A stretch of 64,000 nt of DNA, taken from positions 461,560-525,559 of the forward strand of contig NC_079375.1 in assembly GCF_021018895.1 (NCBI RefSeq), read 5' to 3'. This document shows, in pieces, positions 1-10,083 of this stretch. The translations under genes and the position numbers were made by a program. Numbering within the stretch: the first letter of the stretch is position 1; every line of letters begins with the position of its first letter. The stretch is from Seriola aureovittata. Lineage: Eukaryota; Chordata; Actinopteri; Carangiformes; Carangidae. The notes beneath the pieces are model-generated. The model was not told where the DNA came from. It did not search any database and worked only from the letters and a program-made list of their open reading frames with translations.

Positions 1-2
1 CA

Positions 3-1356
3 GATCAAACAAACTTGTACAGTGTACAGAAAGATGGAAAGTCAGTAAACACAAATGCCAAAGAAATTGAGCAGGTTCTGGGTATGTACATGCACATGGG
101 GTTAGTACAGATGCCCAATGTACGAGCCTATTGGGAGATGGAAACAAAGCATCCCGCAGTTTGTGATGTAATGTCTCGAGACCGACTTCTGAAATTGCTG
201 ACATTGATTCACTTTCAGGACAACTTCAGTGTGTCTGATGATGCAAAGAAAGATAAACTGTGGAAACTCAGGCCGTGGTTACAGAAACTACGAGAACAAT
301 TTCTTTGCATACCTCCTGAAGAATGCCATGCAGTTGATGAGATGATGGTGTCATTCAAGGGAAAATCTCACCTATGTGTCTATTTGCCAGCAAAACCTCA
401 CAAATGGGGGTTCAAGATGTGGTCACGTGCTGGACAAAGTGGCTTTCTTTATGATTTTGATGTTTGTCAAGGTGCAGAAAATCCAGACAAAGAGAAATCT
501 GATGTTGGTGTTACTGGAGATGTTGTCCTAAAAATGACATCAACCCTTCCAAATGGAGAAAATCACAAGGTTTTTGCTGACAACTATTTCACATCAGTTC
601 CACTATTGGAACACCTAAATGGAAGAGGAATCCACTACATAGGCACAGTGCGAATGAACAGGGTAAAAGACTGCAATATGATGGATGAAACAGATTTGAA
701 AAAAAAGGGAAGAGGATCGTGGGATTTTAGAGTAAACCAGGACAACAACATCATTGTAAGATGGTGTGACAACAAAGCTGTGAACCTACTTTCTTCTTTC
801 ATTGGCATCGAACCAGTGGGAAATGTGAAGCGCTGGGATCGAAAATCCAAAACACACATAATGGTTCCCAGAACTGCCATTGTTGAAGCATACAACAAGT
901 TCATGGGAGGTGTTGACCTCCTTGATATGCTGTCTGCACTTTACAAATTCAGCTTCAGATCCCGAAGATGGTATATGTACATTTGGTGGCACACCGTCAC
1001 AGTGGCAGTCATCAATGCATGGAACCTGTTCAGAAGAGACCAGAAGAAAATGGAGCCCCAGATGAAACCCATGGCCTTGAGAAGGTTTCAGGCTTCTGTT
1101 GGCACTTCTCTCACAAGTGCAGGAAAGGGCAGAATCAAGTGTCGCGGACCATTATCCTCTCCAGAGACAGATGCAAAACCTCCCCGTAAAAGACCAAACT
1201 CTAGAGTGCCTCCTGATGTGAGAAAGGAATGTTATTGATCATTTCCCAACATGGGAAGGCAGTCACTTCTCACATGTCTACTGCTGGAAATGTAAAGTCC
1301 ATCTTTGCCTGAACAAAGACAGAAACTGTTTTTTTGCCTACCACAGGGCAAAATAA
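3..1356 (+). pseudogene. piggyBac-family transposase, 5' cut by window edge, C-terminal frameshift
   Basis: Cut-and-paste DNA transposase of the piggyBac (PGBD) type, which integrates at TTAA. The reading frame is open from the window edge to a stop at 1238, about 410 residues. Numbering from the TTG at 15, the three catalytic aspartates are visible: VDEMMVSFKG (Asp about 108), FADNYFTS (Asp about 189) and GGVDLLD (Asp about 301), in the usual piggyBac contexts. After the basic stretch PPRKRPNSRVPPDVR the frame ends. The expected Cys/His-rich zinc-binding tail continues in the next frame to a stop at 1354-1356, with residues such as HVYCWKCKVHLC and NCFFAYHR. A single indel near 1215-1235 therefore separates catalytic core and tail. 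The start lies outside the window. An active or domesticated status cannot be judged here. Confidence 0.93.
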
Positions 1357-1427
1357 AAGGTACAAGGTACTGATACAGATACTGTATGCAGGAAGTACTT
1401 CTATCTTCTATGAGTTTATGTTTGGAT

Positions 1428-1690
1428 TTTGTCACTTCCTGTTTTATTTTGTAGAGGTTTCCTTGTGTCTTGATGTTTGTACCCCGTCTTTGTGTTTTAC
1501 CTGTGTTCAATCACCCTTGCCTCTATATAGTCTGTGCTCCCCTTTGTCTGTGTTGTCTGTAATTGTCCTCGGGGTCTGCTGCTGCTGTGGTTGTCCCCAG
1601 AGTTATCAGTTAAGTCCTTGTCTTCCTCCTTCTGGTTCCTGTGATTCCGTGTTTCCCCGTGCTTCACCAGTGTTTTGTAAGTCCTTTTGT
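1428..1690 (+). repeat. pyrimidine-rich LTR-like fragment
   Basis: A C/T-rich block with a TATA-like element (CTCTATATAG near 1522). At its left end it has TTGTCACTTCCTGTTTTATT, nearly the same as the minus strand of the solo LTR at 12242-12954. This suggests a piece of a related LTR. No terminal TG/CA pair or target duplication could be placed. Confidence 0.35.
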
Positions 1691-2254
1691 TAATAGACAT
1701 TAACAAACATTTTTTTTCCTAGGGAAAAGGGGTGGGGGGTGGCATAGGGTAAGGGTTGACAGCTGCACAGCTGTTCACACCCGAAGTGCATCCCTCCACA
1801 GACAAGCAATTATGCTGACCATGTCATGTTTGAACTTGAACCTGACCGAGCCGACCCAGTTTTATCACATATCGTAAAAATGTATCTTTCACCAGTGATT
1901 TCTAACGGTTTTGGAAGGAATATACATATGTATGATGTCATCCTGCAATTGCCACCATAAGATCAGAAAACAGTTTTATTATATTCTGGAGGTCCATTAA
2001 AATCCTGCTGTTTCATTTGGAGGATTTGTTGAAAGTGAATCATTCAGCTTCTGTGCCAGTGCTGCTACTGCTTCTCTCAAGAGAATCTAGTGCAGGTAAT
2101 ACACTGACTATAGAGAAGTGCCTCACACAACCCCATGTCAAAATGTCAAATAACCCAAACTGTCACTTTAAGTAACCAGGATACTCAGCTAATTGATGAA
2201 TGTGTGGCGAGTGGAGTGTCTCTAAATAAATTGTAGTAGTCTACACTTTCAAGG
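1691..2254. other. intergenic stretch, no gene seen
   Basis: About 560 bases of unremarkable, moderately AT-rich sequence between the LTR-like fragment and the hAT element. Only short frames occur and no terminal repeats were found. Confidence 0.5.
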
Positions 2255-4520
2255 GTTTAGGGCAGGGGTGTCCAAACTTTTTGCAAAGAGGGCCAGATTT
2301 GGTGAGGTGAATATGTGTGGGGGCCAACCATTCAGCCTGACATCCTTTGAACCATTAAAATTAAATGCAAATGAACTATTTAATACATTTTTTATTGCAA
2401 GTCTGTCTGGGGAAAAAAACCAAACTTTCAGGAGGCGTAAACATAATTTGAAACATTGCATATTACTCACTGTTAAATGCTCACTGTCAGCTCCTAAATT
2501 CAACACTAACAGTTATCTTATTCAGAAGCACAAAACATTGAGGGCCATAGACTCAGTGCATATTCATAATTGTGGTTTTGATCATCACAAAAAAAACAAA
2601 ACAATTCACTGAGTGAATTTATTTATTCACCTCAGATAACTAAACAAACAACTTATCTGCACTAATGTGAAGGGTGATACTGGGACCTTGACTGCATTAA
2701 ATAGGCCAGGTTTGGCTCAGACAGTGGTTTTGATGCGCAGAATGTCATGCAGGTGAGAGTCACTTAGTCTTGTTCTCACTCGGTTCTTGTTAAAGTTCAT
2801 AACCGAGAATTTCTTCTCGCACAAGTAGGTCGAGCCAAACAAGCTCAGCATTTTCTTAACAAATGCTCGAATCTCTTGAAACCTGCCTTTATCCAGCTGG
2901 CGGTAGAAATTGACAAGAGGGAGCTGTTGGTGCCGACTCCAACACTCAGCGTCACACTGCAGCTCAATGAGCTCCAGCTGCAGGTGGTCCGCAGCGTCAT
3001 CGGGGTCCACGGAAAAAGGAGAGGAAAAAAGCGTGATCTCTTTTTCAATAGCTGCAAAATCCCGAAAGTGCTGTTGAAACTCCTCAGCCAGGGATGAGAT
3101 TACTGATGCATACCTCCTCATTTGCGCACTGATATTGTTCTGTGGAAAACTGGTCATTATTTCCTGCAGCGCGGGGGTGTGTGCCTAAAAATCCACAATC
3201 AGCCGGCCAAACAGGATCAGATAGTTCTGGCATCGGTTGTCCCTTCTCTGCCAAGAATTGTCCGATTTCCTCCCTAAGAGAGTAGAAGCACTGCAGTGCA
3301 GACCCCCGACTGCCATCTTACGTCATTGTGATACACAACATCTCTGTATTCAGCCTGGATGTCAAGTAGAAACTGTTGAAACTGGCGGTGGCACAGGGCT
3401 TTGGAGCAAATATAATTAATAGCCTTCATTACCGGTTTCATAACATGATCATATTTCAGATGTTTGGCGCAGAGATGTTTGTTGGTGAATAATACAATGG
3501 AGTTTTATAGCGTTACCTCCTTCTTCGCTGACTTTGTCACAGACGAGTGCCAGCCATGGCAGGTGCACCATCCGTAATAATCCTAGTGACTTTATTCCAC
3601 GGTAGTTTCATGTCATCAACGGCGGAACAAACAGAAACAAATAAATCTGTTCCTCTTGTTTGGCCCTTAAGGCTCTGGCGGTCAAGTGGCTCCTCGCTCA
3701 CGTTCATTTCATTGTCCACTCCTCTCAAAAAAATCAGTAACTGAGCGGTGTCAGATGCTTTCATCGCAGGCTAACGAAAAAAGTCAAACTCAGCTCCCTT
3801 TGCCTCAAACTGTCTCTTAATATCAGATGAAATGTCTTCAATTTTCCTTACGACAGTGTTACCAGCCAGGCAAACATTGGCAAAGTCTTTTAGGACAAAT
3901 GATCTCCACCATTTTCATCACACAGTCTTTTATAAATTCACCCTCAGTAAAAGGTTTGCAGTGCTTGGCAATCAGCGCTGCCACCTTGTAGCTTGCCTTT
4001 GTGGCATTTTCATTCGACTCACGGGCTCTTGTGAAAATGTGCTGCTGTGCCGTTAAAACAGCTTCCAGTTGCTTCAATTTGTCACTGTGTTCGTAGTTAG
4101 CATGCTTTGTCTGGTAGTGCCTCTTGATATTGAATTCCTTGAAAACAGCCACAGCCTCTTGGCAAATTAGTCAGACACAGTTGTTGCGTATTTCAGTGAA
4201 AAAATATTCCAATTTTCACTTGTCCTGGAAGCGGCGGCCCTCAGTGTCAACTTTTCTTTTTTTAGTTGCAGTCGCCATTTTAGAAATGGGCTGGAAAGAG
4301 TCATGGGTCAAGGTTCGCGCGGTTAGAGTGCGGCCACAGGTCTGCTGCCATCTTCTGGTGAAATATAAAATAGCTTTTGTTGGACATATATTTTTTTTGT
4401 TTTGTTTTTTGTACGTGCTGGTGGGCCGCATATTATTGATTTTATGACAGAGGCTGCGGGCCAGTGGGAATTTGAACAATGTGGCCCGTGGGCCGGACTT
4501 TGGACATGCCTGGTTTAGGG
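2255..4520 (-). mobile_element. hAT DNA transposon with perfect 8-bp target site duplication
   Basis: The element spans 2263-4512 (2250 bp) and is flanked on both sides by the identical octamer GTTTAGGG (2255-2262 and 4513-4520), the 8-bp duplication typical of hAT transposons. The ends are imperfect inverted repeats: the left begins CAGGGGTGTCCAAAC and the right, read on the other strand, begins CAGGCATGTCCAAAG. Its transposase is on the minus strand and resembles the Charlie-like hAT group that gave rise to GTF2IRD2/ZBED-type genes. Size and terminal structure look complete although the gene is dead. Confidence 0.92.
2717..4278 (-). pseudogene. hAT transposase (GTF2IRD2/ZBED-like), multiply broken
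   Basis: Starts at ATG 4278 with a basic N-terminus (MATATKKRKVDTEGRR). A BED-type zinc finger follows, with C-x2-C and H-x4-H residues near 4175-4090, but two in-frame stops interrupt it. The open segment 4152-3859 carries the post-finger region (HYQTKHANYEHSDKL and ALIAKHCKPFTEGEFIK). The segment 3764-3537 has the core portion ITDGAPAMAG. The segment 3157-2717 is the C-terminal hAT dimerisation region, with LLSLFGSTYLCEKKFS-type residues and LSDSHLHDILRI. Frames change between segments, so no functional protein is encoded. It fills the hAT element bounded at 2263 and 4512. Confidence 0.88.
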
Positions 4521-4639
4521 TAATAAGCTTAGATGGGCGATACACCTTTACGAGCCCAACAGGTTGCCAGACAACGGCACTTTCAGAATTTCACCCAAAG
4601 AATTATTTACCTTTTTATATATCACCATTAAGACACACA

Positions 4640-5757
4640 GGTTCGGTTACTCAAGAGGCAAGAGACGTGGTTCCAAGCTGTTACAAAAAGATATTCTTTT
4701 AAAAATTCACATTCAGCGGGTGTGGCAATTTTATTAAATCGACTGGCTGGCAAAGTTATTAATCATAAGAGTGATATTAAGGGCCACAGGCTTATGGTTA
4801 TCATTGAACTTAATGACTGTAACCATATTCTCGTGAATTTATATGGATTTAACAATCGGGTAAAAAACAAGAGTGTTACGTGCCAGACAAAGGGAGGCCA
4901 GACCCAGATGCAGAGTAATACAAAAACTGGTTTATTTAACAAAGTAACAACAAATAATCACTTTGGAAGGAATGAGTGTAAAGTACCAAATAAAGGATCA
5001 ACAAAGTACCAACACAAATTGTAGAACAGAAAATCACCATCCAAATGGGAAAAAAGGCACAAGGTCAAAGTACGACAGAAAATAGTGTCAAGGCACCAAA
5101 AAACTCACTAGACAAAAAGGGATTTACAGGGAGGACTTCGCGTGGAGAGAGACTAGAGATCAACGGGAGCGCTGGGGACAGGCAGATGCCAAAGGAATAA
5201 TCCGGCACCGGGGACAAGGAGAGTGAATCTTAAGTAGGGCGCTGATCAGGTCGAACGAGCTGCAGGTGTGTCGGTGGAAGATCGCCCCGCCTCTCGGCAC
5301 TCACACTGCAGGAAGGGGAGAGAGAAGTCAAACAGGAGCAAAAGCTAAACACAGGAAAAAGCCCAGACCACAACAAAGAGATTAATTTGTAATTACGTAC
5401 CATGATTGATGATTGAATGAATAATTACTCAACAGACAAAGTTATTGTTGGATGTGACTTTAACATGGTCCCTGATGAATGGTTAGACAGATCTCCCAAC
5501 ACGTTTAACACCCATTCATTTAACCCTCTGATATCTGGTTTCTCCAAATCTCTTGAACTTGTTGATATGTGGCGAAAATATAATTCAGTTAAAATACAAT
5601 TCACATGGAGCAACAATTGATTGATTGTTCTAGACTAGATTCCTGGTTAATAACAAGCAATGTTGTTGAACTGTCCTCTGGGTGTTATATCTGTCCTTCT
5701 CCCCTCACAGATCATTGTGCTATTACTATCTCTATTTCACCCAAATTTAACATTAAC
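4640..5757 (+). pseudogene. L1-clade LINE endonuclease relic, split by a solo LTR
   Basis: Two parts of an apurinic/apyrimidinic-type endonuclease from an L1/Tx1-like ORF2. The left part (about 4700-4873) reads GVAILLNRLAGKVINHKSD and VNLYGFNN. The right part (5381-5757) has MNNYSTDKVIVGCDFN, then SRLDSWLIT and PSPLTDHCAITIS, the usual C-terminal end of this domain. Stops and a frame change lie between them even after removing the LTR at 4874-5375. The relic ends near 5757, where a gypsy fragment begins. It is the same broad clade as the larger copy at 31480-36598. Confidence 0.8.
4869..5380 (-). mobile_element. solo LTR with 5-bp target duplication AAGAG
   Basis: The LTR is 4874-5375 (502 bp). 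It begins TGTTACGTGCC, ends CCACAACA, and has AAGAG on each side (4869-4873 and 5376-5380). A TTTATT near 4930 would be a poly(A) signal on the minus strand, and CTACTTAAG on that strand is TATA-like, so the LTR probably points leftward. It interrupts the L1 endonuclease relic and so is younger than it. The absence of internal sequence marks it as a recombination-derived solo LTR. Confidence 0.8.
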
Positions 5758-5759
5758 CG

Positions 5760-6625
5760 ATTGAAATGTAATTTCTAATAGATAGTTCGTCTCCTTTTTC
5801 ATTAACTCGCACTTCACGGGGTTAACCCGGTAAGGGTGCTGGCGGATGGGCTTTGCCTCTTTGACATCAATGTCATGTTGCAAAACAGTGGTGTGTGTGG
5901 GGACATCATTAAAGAGACATGGAAAACTATCAATTAATGAAGCTATGTCACCCTGTTGCGCGCAGGTCAAGTGGCTTAATTGGGAAGGTAGCATTTTGAG
6001 CATCTTCGAGTTTGGCAGGCGAGCAGTTTGATAGGGCAAATGACGCGTCTTTAAATCATCCTCATCATTGCTTCTGTTAGAAGGCTCAGTGACAATTAGC
6101 GCACTGACAGCGACAGGTCTGGACTTTACGGGGACAACGGGTGGAGCAGAGTTTGGTTTACCCGTGAAATACGCCTTAAGCATGTTTATGTGACACACGC
6201 GAGTTTTTCCCCTTCTCTCTGGTGTAGCAATGACATAATCAGTTTCACCAGTACTTTATCCCCTACATCAAAGCAGCGCGAGATGGCAGAACGGTCATTC
6301 TGACATTTCATTACTTTTTGAGACAACAAAAGATTTTCCTTAGCGAGGGCATTAACACGGTGCAAACGTTCACGAAATTTACTCACAAAATCAAGCACGT
6401 TCCTCTCACTCGCAGCTGACGTAGGCGGACTGCTTTGTCAGCCTCGATCTCCATTTTCTTAATTTCCAGCTGAGCTTGCCGAGCCTCGGCTTTCTCTCGG
6501 GCTTCAGCCTGAAGCCGGGCCAGGCGGACTTTCAGTCTGGCCTCACTCAGAGAATCGTGACTTGCCGGGGAGAGGGGATCATAGCGAGGCAATGTGAACA
6601 GAGTTTTGGGCCGCTCTCTCACCTC
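5760..6625 (-). pseudogene. Gmr1-type Ty3/gypsy fragment: gag start joined to integrase end, then RT start
   Basis: Read on the minus strand, 6622-6400 encodes a charged coiled-coil gag-like start (LARLQAEAREKAEARQAQLE). It runs directly into the C-terminal part of an integrase (6398-6186, FRERLHRVNALAKENLL, then CFDVGDKVLVKL) and CHINMLKAYF near 6190. Next comes the beginning of a reverse transcriptase region (LIDSFPCLFNDVPTHTTV, then DIDVKEAKPIRQHPYRV) to about 5760. Integrase followed by RT is the order known for Gmr1-like elements of fish, not that of ordinary gypsy elements. The gag-to-integrase jump shows a large internal deletion. Frames shift at least once. No LTRs could be assigned. 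Confidence 0.78.
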
Positions 6626-6639
6626 ACCAGTCTCAGTTA

Positions 6640-7200
6640 AGTGCTTGTGTTACCTTTTTAAAGGTATATTTACCCAGAAACAGGCTTATAAACAAAGACA
6701 AATTAAATTTGTTACCTCAAATATTTAAATTTTAACAAATGAACATATTTATAGTTAACACAAATAACTCATAACTACCTGGAAATACATCCTGTACCGG
6801 AGTTTTAATGTCACTTATTCCCACTTTAACTTGTGCAACTGCTGTCGCTCTCGGCACAAAATGGCGTCCGCGCGGGAAAACTTTCCACTTTTCATTTTCC
6901 TAAATGTTTCTATCAATTCTCAAACCTACAGAAACATGTCATTTTAACATGGTAACGCTCTGTATCATTTGGTTGAATGTCTGACATCGTATACCCTATG
7001 CGCATGGGTTGGTGTTGTGGTTGCTTCACATGTGGAACATCTGAACCACATGTGCCCAGAATGTTTCACATGTGAAACCATATGTGACATATCACTAAAC
7101 ATGTAATAAATCACATGTGCATGTGTTTAATCTTAAACAGTCTGTTACCTTGTGCTGTCCTATGGCGTTTCTTCTCTCCCACCTCCTGATCATAAGCCAC
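6640..7200. other. AT-rich spacer with a cluster of CACATGTG palindromes
   Basis: No gene seen. At 7025-7125 the E-box-like palindrome CACATGTG or close variants occurs repeatedly within about 100 bases. A GC-rich patch near 6845-6885 contains a core ATGGCGTCC/CGCGCGG motif of the kind seen in CpG promoters, but no exon could be attached to it. Confidence 0.4.
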
Positions 7201-7261
7201 CTGTATTCTCTATATGTCTTTTAATTCCAAGTCAGCTAGCAGTACCAGCGAAAAGTTGTTT

Positions 7262-7436
7262 CTATCTTTTATGACAGTATAGTGGAGAGAGACAGGAAAC
7301 GGGGAGGCAGAGAGAGGGGGAATGACATGCAGCGAAAGGCCGTCAGATGCAGGATTCGAACCGGGGCCAACTGCACCAAGGACTGAAGCTCTATACATGG
7401 GGCGCCTGCTTAGACCACTACACCACACGACGCCCC
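7262..7436 (-). mobile_element. tRNA-derived SINE
   Basis: On the minus strand a tRNA-like head starts at 7436. It contains an A box (TGGTGTAGTGG, 7425-7415) and an exact B box (GGTTCGAATCC, 7362-7352), forming an internal RNA polymerase III promoter. The body has the C/T-rich sequence GTCATTCCCCCTCTCTCTG that teleost SINEs of this kind carry, and it ends in an A-rich tail near 7265. The over-long variable region between the boxes and the fused body rule out a functional tRNA gene. Confidence 0.82.
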
Positions 7437-7477
7437 TCTGTTGTTTTCATTTTAACTGTGTTTGGCCATGTCCAATG

Positions 7478-7548
7478 ACAGCTGGGATTGGCTTCAGACT
7501 CCCCAAAACCTTATACGGATAAGCAGTGCAGCTAATGGATGGATGGAC
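7478..7548 (+). repeat. LINE 3' tail (L2-like) ending in GGAT repeats
   Basis: The segment with AGCTGGGATTGGCTTCAGA, GGATAAGCAGTGCAGC and a final ATGGATGGATGGA matches the very common teleost LINE/SINE 3' tail that ends in short GGAT repeats. No coding sequence is present. Confidence 0.6.
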
Positions 7549-7726
7549 ATTATTTTTCCGTACAGCTGCTTTTGTTTTGGAGAGAATGATAAATTGATTG
7601 ATATGTTAATTACCTGATATTAGCCTCAAAGTCACAAATGGACTATGTTTATTCCTAACACACTATCTCAAACACCAATTGCCAGATTTGTTGTGAACAC
7701 GAATAGACCTGAACAGATAAGTCAAG

Positions 7727-8083
7727 TCAACTATTTATATAGCACGTTTAAACACAGCTTGCGCTGACCAAAGTGTTGTACAAAGAGCAATTAAAATAAG
7801 TACACAGCAAAAGACAAATGTTCAGTATGAGCATGACAATCCACTAGGAAGTTAGTGAGCTAAAAGGCCAGTGAATAAAAATAGGTCTTTAACGCGGATT
7901 AAAAAATGGAGATGGAATCAGCACATCTGATGTCGGATGGCAGCAAGTTCCATAGTTTTGGAGCTGCAACTGTGAAAGCTCTGTCACCTTTTAGTTTTAG
8001 GAGAGCTCGTGGGACATGTAAAAGGGACGAGCTTTGAGATCTGATGAGATCTGAGATGTAAGGTGGGGCCTGACCATTGAGAG
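7727..8083 (+). repeat. dispersed teleost repeat, left part
   Basis: Recognisable by TTTATATAGCACGTTTAAA, CCAAAGTGTTGTACAAAG and AGCTGCAACTGTGAAAGCTC. The repeat is interrupted at 8083 by an LTR-like insertion and resumes at 9305. The family name is not known to me from sequence alone. Confidence 0.6.
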
Positions 8084-9304
8084 TGTAACAGGTCTCAGGC
8101 CGAGTACCGGTTAACAGATAAGGTTCCTGTAAAACAGGAGAAATAATGAGACAGGCGACCGTTGCTTCTGTTCAGTGCAGCTTCGCTCAGTAGAATTTAT
8201 TTATCAATGTGCAAAATCTCTTTACCATTCTCTATTATCCCTATTCTGTATTTCTATTTTATTCCATATTCAAATGTCATTTAACAATACAACATCCAGA
8301 ATATCAAAAACAAAACCAAAATACACATAGGCGATTTATCACACAATCCTCTTGCTTCTCAATTCAACACACATTTTCCACTTCTCCCAAAGGAATAATC
8401 CTGAGTTCAGTATACAACTGTAGTAATATATTCTCACTCAGTCAATTAACTGACTTTATCATTTAGTTTACAACTACTGAAAACAATACCATAAAATATG
8501 TAATATATAGGTACTCACTTGTTCCCTCTTTTAACTTCACTCATAGTGCAAATAACAGAAAATTAGCATATTACTTTTAATGACTGTTGGTTCACAATAG
8601 ATGTATGAGCTGAAAACTTGCAAAGTTTAACAATTTTAACTGCTTATTATACTCAAATATCCCAATATGTATATATATATAACCGTAACGTTCAATTTAC
8701 TTACACATTAACAAAATACGTACTAACCAAGTACTAACCGAACAGTTTCTAACTCAAAACATAATGCGCTGGAGCCATAAACTACGATGTAAGTCGGTCA
8801 CAAAAAAAATATATACAGTGGCGCCATTTTGGCTCACCTACGGCACACAGAAAACTCGTATTATTGCCACCTGTTCAGAAAACTATTTAAACACATTCAG
8901 TACCTTTACAAAATCGATCTGACATCTTATTCAAATGTATAGTGACACGTGTATGTAGATATACAAATTTTGAAACACCACCAACCTGTAAAACAGGAGA
9001 AATAATGAGACAGGCGACCGTTGCTTCTGTTCAGTGCAGCTTCGCTCAGTAGAATGAGGAAGTCAACAAAAGTCCACTCGCAAGGAGAGTCCAAGAGAAG
9101 AAGCAAATCGCCACACTGCCTCCTACTGCTAACATTAAGTAGCTGTAAGTGTATCATATAAAGAAGGCTTTTGCCCTTATCAAGAGATAAGATTTGAACA
9201 TTTTGGCACATATTACCATAATTATTTCCCAGAAATAATATTTTAAAAATAAAGCAAATAAAATCACATCAAATGTGACCTACATTTCATGAGCGTCACA
9301 AGAG
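8080..9304. mobile_element. LTR-like insertion (TG...CA) with 4-bp flanking AGAG and internal 71-bp direct repeat
   Basis: The insert 8084-9300 begins TGTAACAGG and ends GCGTCACA. It is flanked by AGAG (8080-8083 and 9301-9304) and splits a dispersed repeat whose halves join smoothly across it. Inside, 8126-8196 and 8985-9055 are identical over 71 bases. The ends and AATAAA-rich right side suggest an LTR. However, the repeats are not at the ends, so this is not a simple two-LTR element; a tandem duplication or nested insertion in a solo LTR is possible. No protein domain is encoded. Confidence 0.55.
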
Positions 9305-9371
9305 CCTTAAAGGTAATCAGCAGGGTCTTGAATTGAATTCTGAAGTGAACAGGAAGCCCTTAAAGCAGTTA
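9305..9371 (+). repeat. dispersed teleost repeat, right part
   Basis: Continues the repeat of 7727-8083 after the insertion: CTTAAAGGTAATCAGCAGGG, then AATTCTGAAGTGAACAGGAA. The expected sequence order is restored if the insert is removed. Confidence 0.55.
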
Positions 9372-10083
9372 AGGAGACGTTACTTCTAACTTCAGCTCAG
9401 TGTGAGAGAGGCTACAGTTTTCCTCTCATTAAGTGAGAAATGTTACACATTCATCATCCTAACACAAACAGGTGTATGTCTACCCTCACACAGTCCTCAG
9501 TAAAGGTAGTCAAATATATGATTCACATGCTCATTACATGAGAGTTTATTCATTTTAGTGTATCACATTGCATAAGATTCTTTTGAGTCACACATGTTTT
9601 ATCTTCACCTTGGTGCTTTCTAGCAGCAACATCACAAAACAGACACTGGGCTTGTTTCAGTCCCCACACCTTATTGAAAAGATTCCTGTATGTGTTCTCG
9701 TCCCCGTTCTGCCTGCTGATCTGTTGAATGTGTCCTATCACAGCTTTAAACAAAGAAGAGCACAGCATGTGCTGCAGCATGTAATAGGTTAGATGGGCAC
9801 AGGTGCAAAAGTGAACATCCTTCACAACATGTACACACCCCCTCACCCCCCTGATGCCAAGAGAAGTGTGGCTAACCTCAGAGAACAGAGGGGTTTGACA
9901 TCTGAGAGTCTCATTGGTAAAAATGTTCATGTATGCCTGGGAGGTAAAAAACAAATTTAGTGTTTCTTTGGGGTTACATATATCCACCCAACACTGGCCA
10001 AACTGATAGGTGGACAAATCTTTTTTTCCAGAATCAGAATTAGGTTAATTGCCAGGTAGGTTTTCACATCCGAGGAATTTGTT
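9372..10083. other. intergenic stretch, one chance-length ORF
   Basis: Contains a 155-codon minus-strand frame (10017-9550) with many Cys and His residues but no recognisable domain, no convincing start context and no splice support. I regard it as probably fortuitous. Nothing else was seen. Confidence 0.4.

Noticed and set aside
7345..7436. Possible tRNA gene on the minus strand
   Set aside because: A and B boxes are present, but the variable region is too long, no acceptor-stem pairing is visible and the head continues into a SINE body.
9550..10017. 155-codon minus-strand ORF
   Set aside because: No domain, no splice or start context, and Cys/His content without pattern; probably chance.
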